This document shows, piece by piece, positions 25,953-34,123 of a DNA stretch of 54,230 nucleotides. This stretch comes from JANWKA01 sp035533815 (lineage in GTDB: Bacteria > Bacteroidota > Bacteroidia > Chitinophagales > Chitinophagaceae). The stretch lies in assembly GCA_035533815.1 (NCBI GenBank), contig DATLTB010000094.1:1-54230 (forward strand). Reading direction: 5' to 3'. The translations under genes were made by a program, and so were the position numbers. Each line of letters opens with the position of its first letter. Position 1 is the first letter of the stretch. Under the pieces are notes generated by a model that was not told the origin of the DNA, did not search any database, and saw only the letters and a program-made list of their open reading frames with translations.

Positions 25953-27458
25953 TTATAAATCGTGTCCGCAATAACTCAGGTCAAAACTTTTATTGCACAG
26001 CGGAAAATCCGAAATTTCATTGTTCCTGACGGCCAGGGCCATCGCGAGCCAGTTATTCATGGAAGGATCCTTGATCTTGTAATGCATCCATGCTCCGTTT
26101 TTGTCTGTTATGCCGCAATGACAGATTTCACCCCGCCATCCCTCGACCAGGGAAATGGAAAACAGGCCCGGTGCAGGCTTTTGGATGATGGGATCTGGGG
26201 TTACCCGCAGGGGAATTTCCCGCAACCATTGCCGGATATACCCCATGGATTGGTGGATTTCATCGTAGCGTATCCGGATCCGGGAATATACATCTCCATG
26301 GTGTTTAACGACTGCCTGATGGTTCAGCTGAGCATAAAGTCCGGAAGGATGGGAACTCCGGATGTCCCGGTTAATCCCGGAGCTCCTGGCGGCCATGCCC
26401 ACCGCCCCGATTGATTCAGCCTGTTCCCGGGTCAGCACACCGGTTTTTTCCAGCCTTGCCATCACGGTGGGAAGACTTTTCATGGTCTGAAACATTTCCG
26501 TGAAATCCGGTTCAAAAGCGTCCAGCAGGCTGCCCAGTTTGGCGCCCAGTTCCCCGGTAAAGGGGAAATTATTTTTTCCGGCCCTGATCAACCCTTTCGA
26601 AAAACGGTTTCCGCACCACTGCTGCATAAAATTGATCAGGGGTGACCTCAGTCTGCCAAAGACTGCAGCGCCAAGCTGGTATCCGATATCCGCACAAATG
26701 GCGGAAAGGCCACCGGTATGATTGGCCATGCGTTCCATTTCCAAAGCAATGGCCCTGGCAAAGGACCATTCATCAGCGGGTATATCACCGCTCAGGCTTT
26801 CCCGGATATTCACAAAAGCCGTGGTATGTCCGGCAACTGTGTCACCGGCGATGGATTCTGCCAGTATTGTTTGCTGCAGTAAATTTTTCTTACTCAGGAA
26901 AAGAGGTTCAATGCCCCTGTGCTGATAACCCAGCTGGGTTTCGAGGTGAAGGATTTGCTCTCCGCTGCAAATAAAACGGAAGTGCCCCGGTTCAATGACA
27001 CCGGCATGGACAGGTCCAACGCCGACTTCATGCAATTCTTCACTGTCAATCCGGTAAAACGGATAATTTTCGATCCGGTTCTGCTGGTGTTTCCGGTTAA
27101 AGGCATAACGTAGCGGCTTAAGCCAGGGATGGTCCGCATATTCAATGGCAAATACTTCATGCAGTTCTCTTTCAAAAGCATGAAAACTGAGATGGCGGGC
27201 GGTAAATGAGGATAACCTGTCCGGTCCAACTTCGGCCAGCAGGGCAGAGGAAATCTTCAGGGTATGCGCCGAATCATCGGCCATGCAGCAAATGAGCTTT
27301 ATTTTCCCCGCTGCCGGAAAGCCATAATAATTCACACAATGATTCCCCTGCTGAAGAACCAGCTGGGTATTCAGGTGCAGGAAATCCCCATAATTCAATT
27401 CCGGGATGTCTCCCATGGGGATGCACTGATTATTTAATATGGTCATATGATCCATCAT
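25953..27458 (-). CDS. Ehr complex large subunit (HyfG/HycE-like) without Ni-Fe ligands
   Basis: 501 residues. Residues 1 to about 130 form a NuoC-like domain (SFHAFERELHEVFAIEYADHP), fused as in HycE to a NuoD/hydrogenase large-subunit domain (LGYQHRGIEPLF, then HTGGLSAICADIGYQLG). The N-terminal Ni-binding motif, RxCGxC in hydrogenases, is replaced by ESIAGDT (residues 201-207). The C-terminal CxxC is replaced by SYCG within the terminal FDLSYCGHDL (492-501). All four metal ligands are therefore missing, so it cannot be a [NiFe] hydrogenase. There is no C-terminal extension for protease maturation either. It starts 1 bp after the hyfF stop. The closest known group is the energy-converting-hydrogenase-related (Ehr) complexes. 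Confidence 0.88.
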   Translation of the reverse strand: MMDHMTILNNQCIPMGDIPELNYGDFLHLNTQLVLQQGNHCVNYYGFPAAGKIKLICCMADDSAHTLKISSALLAEVGPDRLSSFTARHLSFHAFERELHEVFAIEYADHPWLKPLRYAFNRKHQQNRIENYPFYRIDSEELHEVGVGPVHAGVIEPGHFRFICSGEQILHLETQLGYQHRGIEPLFLSKKNLLQQTILAESIAGDTVAGHTTAFVNIRESLSGDIPADEWSFARAIALEMERMANHTGGLSAICADIGYQLGAAVFGRLRSPLINFMQQWCGNRFSKGLIRAGKNNFPFTGELGAKLGSLLDAFEPDFTEMFQTMKSLPTVMARLEKTGVLTREQAESIGAVGMAARSSGINRDIRSSHPSGLYAQLNHQAVVKHHGDVYSRIRIRYDEIHQSMGYIRQWLREIPLRVTPDPIIQKPAPGLFSISLVEGWRGEICHCGITDKNGAWMHYKIKDPSMNNWLAMALAVRNNEISDFPLCNKSFDLSYCGHDL

Positions 27459-27459
27459 G

Positions 27460-28887
27460 TTATCCGGGCAGGTTCTTTATGGCGTTATGGATCAGTTCCG
27501 TGAATGCAAAAGGAGGATTGAGCCCCAGATAAACCACCAACGCCAGGAGAATAAACTGACTCAGGGATTCCCATGGCGGTATTTTTTCCATGGACATCTC
27601 CTGAGGCTCCACGGCGGGTATAAACAGGAGTTTAAATATATTTTTGCCCATCGACCAGATTATCCAGGTAAGCAGCAGCAGCACGACAGCCAGGATCCAG
27701 TAGTGGTTGCTCTCGAATAAGGAACGCAATATCAGGAATTCACTGATAAACATCCCCGAAGGGGGCAAGGCTGATAGGATGAAAAATCCCGACAGGAGCA
27801 CCAATGCGCCGGCAAGATTATACCTGAAATAATCTCCGGTGTCATAAACACTCTTGCTTTTATATATCCGGTACACTTGTCCGGTCTGGAAAAAAAGAGA
27901 GGACTTGGTGAAAGAATGCAAGACAAGATGGAGTATTGCTGCATAAAATCCGATAGGTCCGCAAGCCAGTGCGAGCATGATTAATCCAATATGCTCCATG
28001 CTTGAGTAGGCAAACATTCTTTTGATATTCTTCACTTTATACATATACACCGAAGCAACAAATATGGAAAGGAACCCGGAAATCATCAAGATTTGACCTG
28101 CCCAGGAAAATATTCCGGTGTGGCTGAGGATAAGATAAAACCGGAAGATCCCGAGAAATCCGGCATTCAGCAATACGCTGCTGAATAAGGCTCCGGCAGG
28201 GGAAGGTGCTTTGTCCTTTGCATCTATGTCCGCGGTATACATCGGCACCAGGCCTGCCTTGCAGGTATAACCGGTAAAGATGAAGAGGAAGGCTATTTTA
28301 AGCCAGAATGTATTCAGTAATGGGGCGTTCGCCAGCAGGTTGCTATAGGACAGATTCTTCAAACCTACCTGCTGCAGGGCCATCGTCAGAAAAAGGATTC
28401 CGATAAATACCAGGGTTAAGCTGACCGTGCAGACAAACAGGTATTTCCAGGTCCCTTCCAGGGTGCGTAAGTTCCTGCGGTGATAGACAAGTGCAGAGGC
28501 GCTGAATGTGGTCAGCTCCACAAAAATCCAGGTAACGGCGATATGCCCGGATAAATATGCCCCGCTCAGGGAGGTAAGCAGGATCACCAGGGCACTGAAA
28601 TAGATGCTCTGTTCACGGGGCAGCCATTTCCCTTTTGAAAAATAAATATAACTGTGCCAGAAAGCTGGTACGCTGATGATGCAGGAAATAACCAGTAATA
28701 TAACGGCCAGGGCATCAGCAGTGAAGTACTTCAGTTCCTGGATACCCTGGTGATTGAATTCGTAGACCGTCAGGATGCATTGTAATATCAGGAAGGCCAC
28801 GGAAAGGATATAATTCCAGTTTTTCTTCCGGTTCAGCAATAATAAAAGGCTGATGACCAAAGCTCCGGTAAAGTATGTGCCCAGCAT
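27460..28887 (-). CDS. Ehr complex antiporter-like subunit (HyfF type)
   Basis: 475 residues with about 14 hydrophobic segments, of the NuoL/M/N (Mrp antiporter-like) family. The TM5 glutamate (WIFVELTTFS) and a TM7 lysine (YTCKAGLVPM) are present. The usual following HTWLPDAH sequence is replaced by YTADIDAKDKAPSP, so the discontinuous helix is unusual. The conserved HSFTK before the later helices is kept. It probably forms one of two proton channels in the complex. It ends 1 bp before the large-subunit gene and is 22 bp from hyfE. Confidence 0.87.
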   Translation of the reverse strand: MLGTYFTGALVISLLLLLNRKKNWNYILSVAFLILQCILTVYEFNHQGIQELKYFTADALAVILLVISCIISVPAFWHSYIYFSKGKWLPREQSIYFSALVILLTSLSGAYLSGHIAVTWIFVELTTFSASALVYHRRNLRTLEGTWKYLFVCTVSLTLVFIGILFLTMALQQVGLKNLSYSNLLANAPLLNTFWLKIAFLFIFTGYTCKAGLVPMYTADIDAKDKAPSPAGALFSSVLLNAGFLGIFRFYLILSHTGIFSWAGQILMISGFLSIFVASVYMYKVKNIKRMFAYSSMEHIGLIMLALACGPIGFYAAILHLVLHSFTKSSLFFQTGQVYRIYKSKSVYDTGDYFRYNLAGALVLLSGFFILSALPPSGMFISEFLILRSLFESNHYWILAVVLLLLTWIIWSMGKNIFKLLFIPAVEPQEMSMEKIPPWESLSQFILLALVVYLGLNPPFAFTELIHNAIKNLPG

Positions 28888-28909
28888 GTGCGTTTATTCA
28901 GTGATTGGA

Positions 28910-29536
28910 TTAATCCTTCAGGTTCCTCAGCTGACCGGCTTCCTGCTCTTTCAGGATGCCTCCGATTTTATTCACAAATATGCCCAGCAGCAGCACGCTG
29001 GCAAAGATATCCAGCAGGATCCCGGCATTGACCAGCATGGGCATTTGCGCACCTGCAGCCAGGGTCAAAGCAAAAACTCCGTTTTCCATGACCAGGAATC
29101 CCATCACATGGGTAATGATCTTTTTTCTGGAAATGATGAAATACAGCCCTGTAAACAGTCCTGAGAAAGCAGCCATGAAGAATAGCCTGTTGATGCTGGT
29201 ATACATAGTCCCAGATAACAGGAATGAGCCAAAAATGATGGCGGTAACTATGACCAGTGAAATGAAATCAGGCAGGTAGGGTTCTGATTCCCTGGTAATT
29301 TTGTTTCTCCTGATCAGGTAATTCAGGAAATAAGGGATGGCGATAGACTTAATCACGATGGTTTCCAGCAAAATAAAAAGCAGGTTGACCAGATTGATGC
29401 GGATCAATTCGATGAAGGCAGCGCCAAACAGCAGGATCCCCTGAAAAGCCAGCACGCTGACATAGGTTTTCAATCTTTTTGATACACTCAGGTGGATCAG
29501 GCTGATGATGAAGGCTATCAGTAAAATAATCGTCAT
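28910..29536 (-). CDS. Ehr complex membrane subunit (HyfE type)
   Basis: 208 residues with about six hydrophobic segments. Like HyfE it appears to combine a NuoK-like C-terminal half (MGFLVMENGVFALTLAAGAQMPMLVNAGILLDIFA, with the membrane glutamate) with an N-terminal helical extension. In complex I NuoK links the hydrophilic arm to the antiporter subunits. It sits between hyfC and hyfF in the order known from Hyf and Ehr operons. Confidence 0.83.
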   Translation of the reverse strand: MTIILLIAFIISLIHLSVSKRLKTYVSVLAFQGILLFGAAFIELIRINLVNLLFILLETIVIKSIAIPYFLNYLIRRNKITRESEPYLPDFISLVIVTAIIFGSFLLSGTMYTSINRLFFMAAFSGLFTGLYFIISRKKIITHVMGFLVMENGVFALTLAAGAQMPMLVNAGILLDIFASVLLLGIFVNKIGGILKEQEAGQLRNLKD

Positions 29537-29553
29537 GGGCTGCTTATGTTTAT

Positions 29554-30468
29554 TCAGTTGATTTTTCCGGATATGATTAAGGCCCCCAGGAATATCAGTA
29601 AAGAAATGGAGGTCAGGGTAAATATATACTGAGGATTATGGTTCAACCGGAAACGGGCCATAAATGATTCAATCATCCCGACCAGCATGGCCAGGGAAAT
29701 CTGTAAGGCGAGGAATACAGGGATAATATAAAACCATGCCAGGCCATGAGGAATAATGATATTGGAGATCAGGGCACCGTACATCGCAAATTTCAGGCTA
29801 CCTGCCAGGGAGATTAGCCCCAGGTCAAAGCCACTGTTGTCCAGGATCATCACTTCGTGAACCATGGTCAGTTCCAGGTGTGTGGCCGGATCGTCTATGG
29901 GGAGCCGGCTGTTTTCTATCAGACAAATGATGATGAGGACGAATACAGCCAGCGCGCCGGCTGCCAGGGAAAGGGAGCTTCCGTAACGAAGTGCGCCGAA
30001 TATTCCGTGGAATGAGTAGTGCCCGGTCATCAGGGCAAGTGATGCCATAGTAATCAGGAAGGCAGGTTCGGCAAGCATGGAATACAAGGCCTCACGGCTG
30101 GCCCCCATCCCTTCCAGACTGCTCCCGGTGTCCAGGGCGGCAATAATGTTAAAGAACTTACCCAGGGACAGCAAGGCGGCAAAAAAGACAAAATCGCCTT
30201 TGAATGAGATTAGTCCGGACCGGCCACCCAAGGGGATCAGGGCAATGGCCAGCAGCAGGGTGGCAAAATAAACCGCAGGGGCGATCTGGAATACAAAACT
30301 GGCCGTTTCACTGTATACGGCACTTTTTTGGAAGAGCCGCCATATATCCCTGAGCGGCTGGGAAATGGAAGGGCCTTTGCGGCCGGAACAAATACTTTTG
30401 GTGCGCAGGATGATTCCGGCAAAAAACAGGGAGGGGAAAACAATCAGTAAAAAAACAGGTATTCCCAT
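29554..30468 (-). CDS. Ehr complex membrane anchor subunit (HyfC/NuoH-like)
   Basis: 304 residues with about eight hydrophobic segments. The acidic loop is conserved: LPIDDPATHLELTMVHEVMI, the HyfC counterpart of the NuoH loop that couples redox to proton movement. The N-terminal RTKSICSGRKGPSISQPLRD matches the cytoplasmic loop where NuoH reads RxxxRxGPxxxGP. It is 12 bp downstream of hyfB and 17 bp upstream of hyfE. Retention of these coupling residues suggests that proton translocation is still selected for. Confidence 0.87.
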   Translation of the reverse strand: MGIPVFLLIVFPSLFFAGIILRTKSICSGRKGPSISQPLRDIWRLFQKSAVYSETASFVFQIAPAVYFATLLLAIALIPLGGRSGLISFKGDFVFFAALLSLGKFFNIIAALDTGSSLEGMGASREALYSMLAEPAFLITMASLALMTGHYSFHGIFGALRYGSSLSLAAGALAVFVLIIICLIENSRLPIDDPATHLELTMVHEVMILDNSGFDLGLISLAGSLKFAMYGALISNIIIPHGLAWFYIIPVFLALQISLAMLVGMIESFMARFRLNHNPQYIFTLTSISLLIFLGALIISGKIN

Positions 30469-30480
30469 GGTCAGCCTTAT

Positions 30481-32496
30481 TTAAATGCCTATCAGGTAAA
30501 TTACAGCGGAAATGATTACAGGTATGGACACCACGGCGATAATAAAGACCACACCGTAAAGTATATATGCTTGTTCGCTTCCGTTCTGAAGGAAATCGAA
30601 AAGGTTCATGAACTTTCTCAGGAACCTGACAGGAGCGTCAATCAGCCCAGCTTCCAGTTTATCGTAAGGATTTGTATGGGAATGGATGGGCCGGGGAAAA
30701 ACCTCACTGATGTTTCCTTCCGATTTATTCATCATCAATAATGGACTAATCAGTTTACGGTAAGTTCGCACAAATGAGCTCCCTGTATATTGTAACCGGG
30801 GTGTGGGTGCGGAATAGCCACACGCCCAGGTGGGTGATATTTTGGGACTTTTACCGGAGGTAATCCTTTTTTTCGCCAGGAAGATCAGGACACAAAGCAG
30901 GAGGAACCCTGCACCTGAAAGTCCGATGGTCTGCATGGTCCCCACTACCTCTGCGCTGATTGCGGGAGTCTGTCCGGGTCCTGTGAACAGGGAAATTGCA
31001 GGAGTGATGAGTCGAATGAATATCCCGGGGAAAATGCCAATCAGGAGCATCGGTAAAACAATCAGGTACTGGGGAAATAACCGAAACCATCCGGCTTCCC
31101 CCGCAGGCACATGATCCTCATGGCGGGGGGTGCCCAGAAATATAATGCCAAATGCTTTGGTGAAACATAGCATGGCCAGACCTCCGATCAATGCCATGGA
31201 AAAAAGGATGGTTGCCAGCAGGATACCCGCGGAAGCGGGGCCGGTGGCAATTCCAATGAGTAAGCCGGTAAAAATCAGGAATTCCGAAATGAATCCGTTT
31301 AACGGGGGCAAACCACAAATTCCCAGCGCACCCGTTAAGAATAACCCTGCGGTATGGGGCATCTTCCTGATTATTCCGCCCAGCTGATCAATATCCTGGG
31401 TATGCGTGGCCTGGTACACCGTTCCGGCGCTATAAAACAGCAAGGGCTTATACAGGGAATGATTAATCGTATGTATTAAAGCCCCGGCAAAACCCACAAA
31501 GGAAAGCAAGGGATTATTCAATCCGAGTCCGATGCAGCCCAGGCCGATTCCTAACCCGATGATGCCGATATTCTCTATACTATGATAGGCCAGCAGTTTC
31601 TTTAAATTATGCTGTATGATAGCGAGCATGACACCATATAGTCCGGAAATTGCCGAAAGAATCAGGATGGTATACCCGACCAGCAGATCATCCACCTTAA
31701 TCAGTAATAATATCCGTAAAATCCCATAGATCCCCAGCTTGATCACTACCCCGGACATTATTCCAGATACATGGGATGGTCCTGCAGCATGTGCACGGGG
31801 AAGCCAGGTATGAAAGGGGACAAACCCGGCCTTGATGGCAAATCCGGTGAAAAAGCATAAAAAGAGTAGGAATCCAAGGGCCGGTTTTAATCCGGCGGCA
31901 TAGCCGCCGATAGCCTTGAAATCATAGGAACCGGTCTTTGAGCTCACCCAGATGAATGCAATGGTAAGGAACAGGACGGAGATATGGGACTGGATAAAAT
32001 AGTTGATGCCTGCCTTCAGTGTGCCTATCTTACCATGTTCAAATATCACCAGCATAAACGAACTCAGGGCCATTAATTCCCAGGCACACAAAAATGCCAG
32101 GGCATGCTGCACACAGAAAATGGCAATCATGGCTAAATGGTTCAGGATATAACAGATGTAGTGCAGGGTGATGTCGGAGGTACGCTTTTCAAAAGTTTTC
32201 ATATAACGGCTTCCGTAAAGGATACCCGTTATCACGGCAAAATTGATCATCAGGATAAACCATCCGGACAAGGCATCTATCCGGATGGCAATATCCCCGA
32301 ACACCGGTCCTGCAAATAAGTGGGTGGTAAAAATGGATCCGGTTATGGCCCGGATGGCCAGCCAGGAGCTGATCAGGCTGTTAACCAGGATCGCAGCAAT
32401 GGCAATCAATCCCTTCCATTTATTTTTTATAAAAACCAGCAGGATAGAAAAAACAATAAATGATGAAAAAACAGCTATCGTAAGACTTAGTCCCAT
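30481..32496 (-). CDS. Ehr complex large antiporter-like subunit (HyfB type)
   Basis: 671 residues with about 16 hydrophobic segments. TM5 glutamate (CAWELMALSSFMLV), TM7 lysine (GFAIKAGFVPFHTWLPRAH), the downstream MSGVVIKLGIYG and the HYSIEN-like AYHSIENIGIIGLG are all present, as in active NuoL/M and HyfB. The C-terminus carries a long extension (about 560-671) with GYSAPTPRLQYTGSSF, characteristic of HyfB. It is the first gene of the six-gene operon, with a predicted promoter 80-110 bp upstream. HyfD, a third antiporter in E. coli hydrogenase 4, has no counterpart here. Confidence 0.9.
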   Translation of the reverse strand: MGLSLTIAVFSSFIVFSILLVFIKNKWKGLIAIAAILVNSLISSWLAIRAITGSIFTTHLFAGPVFGDIAIRIDALSGWFILMINFAVITGILYGSRYMKTFEKRTSDITLHYICYILNHLAMIAIFCVQHALAFLCAWELMALSSFMLVIFEHGKIGTLKAGINYFIQSHISVLFLTIAFIWVSSKTGSYDFKAIGGYAAGLKPALGFLLFLCFFTGFAIKAGFVPFHTWLPRAHAAGPSHVSGIMSGVVIKLGIYGILRILLLIKVDDLLVGYTILILSAISGLYGVMLAIIQHNLKKLLAYHSIENIGIIGLGIGLGCIGLGLNNPLLSFVGFAGALIHTINHSLYKPLLFYSAGTVYQATHTQDIDQLGGIIRKMPHTAGLFLTGALGICGLPPLNGFISEFLIFTGLLIGIATGPASAGILLATILFSMALIGGLAMLCFTKAFGIIFLGTPRHEDHVPAGEAGWFRLFPQYLIVLPMLLIGIFPGIFIRLITPAISLFTGPGQTPAISAEVVGTMQTIGLSGAGFLLLCVLIFLAKKRITSGKSPKISPTWACGYSAPTPRLQYTGSSFVRTYRKLISPLLMMNKSEGNISEVFPRPIHSHTNPYDKLEAGLIDAPVRFLRKFMNLFDFLQNGSEQAYILYGVVFIIAVVSIPVIISAVIYLIGI

Positions 32497-32575
32497 ATTA
32501 CCGCTAAATATATTTAAAGGGCGACAAAAATTAACCTGCTGGAATAAAGATGCAGGTATTTTTGGAAATCAGTTG

Positions 32576-32605
32576 CAAAAGTAAAAGTATTCCCGAAACC
32601 TCAAA
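32576..32605 (-). promoter_or_regulatory. Predicted promoter of the hyfBCEFGI (Ehr) operon
   Basis: On the minus strand TTTG (32602-32605), an 18-bp spacer and TACTTTTG (32576-32583) fit the Bacteroidota consensus closely. The predicted leader is about 70 nt. A second, weaker AT-rich candidate lies closer to the gene (TAATTTTTG near 32524-32532). Confidence 0.6.
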
Positions 32606-33311
32606 ATAAAAACATATTCCTGCATGCAACTTCTATCACCCTGGGAATCCTTATGGTCAGCGGTTCCACAGAAAATCTGAGGATGGTAGGTAAATTAATT
32701 GATAAGCTGGTTTCTTCATTTCGCACCTAAATCTGGATGGATTACTTAATGAAATGGGGACGATATCCCAAAGTTCCTTTTTTTACCCCCGTTGATTATC
32801 CGGGCAGCACAAGAGTTGTTCAGGTACATTAAGGAGTACCCCCAATCTCTCAGGCATCATTTTAAATGTTTTTCTTCCTGCTGGATTTATAAACATGTGG
32901 TAAGGATTGGTTATTCATGCGGCCATGTACCCCTATGCATACCTGATGATCAGGTTAATCTTTAGCCGTTCCAACCAGGACATTTTGCAGCATAAAACTT
33001 AAAAAATAAATCATATTCTCCTGAAGGGCTGGATTCAGCGGAAACTACCAGGGTGGGGTCATTGTTGACCACATAAGGTGTAAGTATGTCGGATACCGGG
33101 ATTTGCAAATTGGACAAGGGGTCTTCCCAGGGAAGTGTCAAAAATGAACGGGGCTTTCTTTTTGAAACGGCTCAACAGGCCCTCTTAATCTGGTGTTGCC
33201 GTAAATCACCGATGAAAAGCCGGATGGTCGATGCAATAGCGGCATTGAATCCAGGTTAAAATGCTTGTCATCATGCACGGTTAAGGCTTAGCATTCTTGA
33301 TGCAGGGAAAT
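32606..33311 (-). other. Gene-poor stretch, possibly holding a decayed minus-strand gene
   Basis: About 700 bp with no intact gene. On the minus strand roughly 32975-33145 reads as one protein-like frame (LQIPVSDILTPYVVNNDPTL, then AESSPSGEYDLFFKFYA) without a start, and adjacent sequence to about 33270 is open in another frame. This may be what is left of a degraded gene, but no family was recognised. Confidence 0.3.
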
Positions 33312-34100
33312 TTACTTAAACCGGTATCCCAGGATCATTTTCAGGATCGCATTGTCGGTGGAGCGGGTAAATCCCCAGCCATACCCGATATTGAATTCCC
33401 AAACCGGGGAGAATGTGGCATCCGCAGCCAGGAAGAGCTGCTGCTGTTGCTGCTGGAAGGGTAACAGTTCATTCAGCGGGCCGATACTTCCGTAGTATTC
33501 CACACCCAGGGCCCAGACTTTGGTTACATTATAACTGGTTTTCAGGTTAGGGGAAAATACGAACCCCTGTTTCACGTTCAATCCATGCAGGGATCTGTCG
33601 AAAGTGGGATTAAAGGCAATGTAAAAATTACCGGCAGTTTTATCCACGATGGGCCGGATTTCCAAGGTCCAGTCATCTTCGCTGTATGCGCGTTTCTGGT
33701 AACCTCCTTCCACAGACAGGCTGACTCCCACCGGCCAGTTCCATTTGGCGGGAATCATGACCCTGGGTCGGATATGGCTGCCTACGTAAGCAGAACGCCC
33801 GTCACTCCCCAGGGCATTGAAAAAATAAAAACCGGTTTCGAACCAGTCTGTGAACCCATGGGTGATCTCAATGGTTTCATGGTCCATATCATGGGTGGGC
33901 AGGACCCCATTTTGTTCGGTAGTCGTTCCCGCGAAAGTAAAATTACTGTGCAGTTCCACCATGGTGGAACCCTTGTCTACGGTCTGGGCTCCGTAAACCT
34001 GTATTTCATAATTATCCTGGGCCCTGGCTTGAAAAGATATAGCCAGGAGCAGCCACATGGAGATTCCGCTGCAGATAGAAAGGAACAATGAACGCATCAT
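33312..34100 (-). CDS. Outer-membrane beta-barrel-like protein of unknown function
   Basis: About 262 residues: a signal peptide (MMRSLFLSICSGISMWLLLAI, ending near QARAQ) and a C-terminal part rich in alternating aromatic and polar residues. It ends in an aromatic-flanked strand (ILKMILGYRFK), typical of outer-membrane barrels. The body resembles transporter-like or PF13557-type barrels (HGFTDWFETGFYFF, IRPRVMIPAKWNWPVGVSLS). A run of glutamines (FQQQQQQLF) lies near residue 217. The frame is open to a TTG at 34118, but ATG 34100 gives the natural signal peptide. It follows the oxoamine synthase gene by about 23 bp, suggesting an envelope-lipid or export context. Confidence 0.65.
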   Translation of the reverse strand: MMRSLFLSICSGISMWLLLAISFQARAQDNYEIQVYGAQTVDKGSTMVELHSNFTFAGTTTEQNGVLPTHDMDHETIEITHGFTDWFETGFYFFNALGSDGRSAYVGSHIRPRVMIPAKWNWPVGVSLSVEGGYQKRAYSEDDWTLEIRPIVDKTAGNFYIAFNPTFDRSLHGLNVKQGFVFSPNLKTSYNVTKVWALGVEYYGSIGPLNELLPFQQQQQQLFLAADATFSPVWEFNIGYGWGFTRSTDNAILKMILGYRFK

Positions 34101-34123
34101 GACAAGGGGGTATTTCAATGGGA

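Noticed and set aside
25953..27458. Reading the large subunit as an active [NiFe] hydrogenase (HycE/HyfG)
   Set aside because: All four Ni-Fe cysteines are replaced and there is no C-terminal maturation peptide, so hydrogen chemistry is not supported.
33312..34118. TTG start at 34118 for the outer-membrane protein
   Set aside because: ATG 34100 gives a proper signal peptide and the extra residues add nothing conserved.
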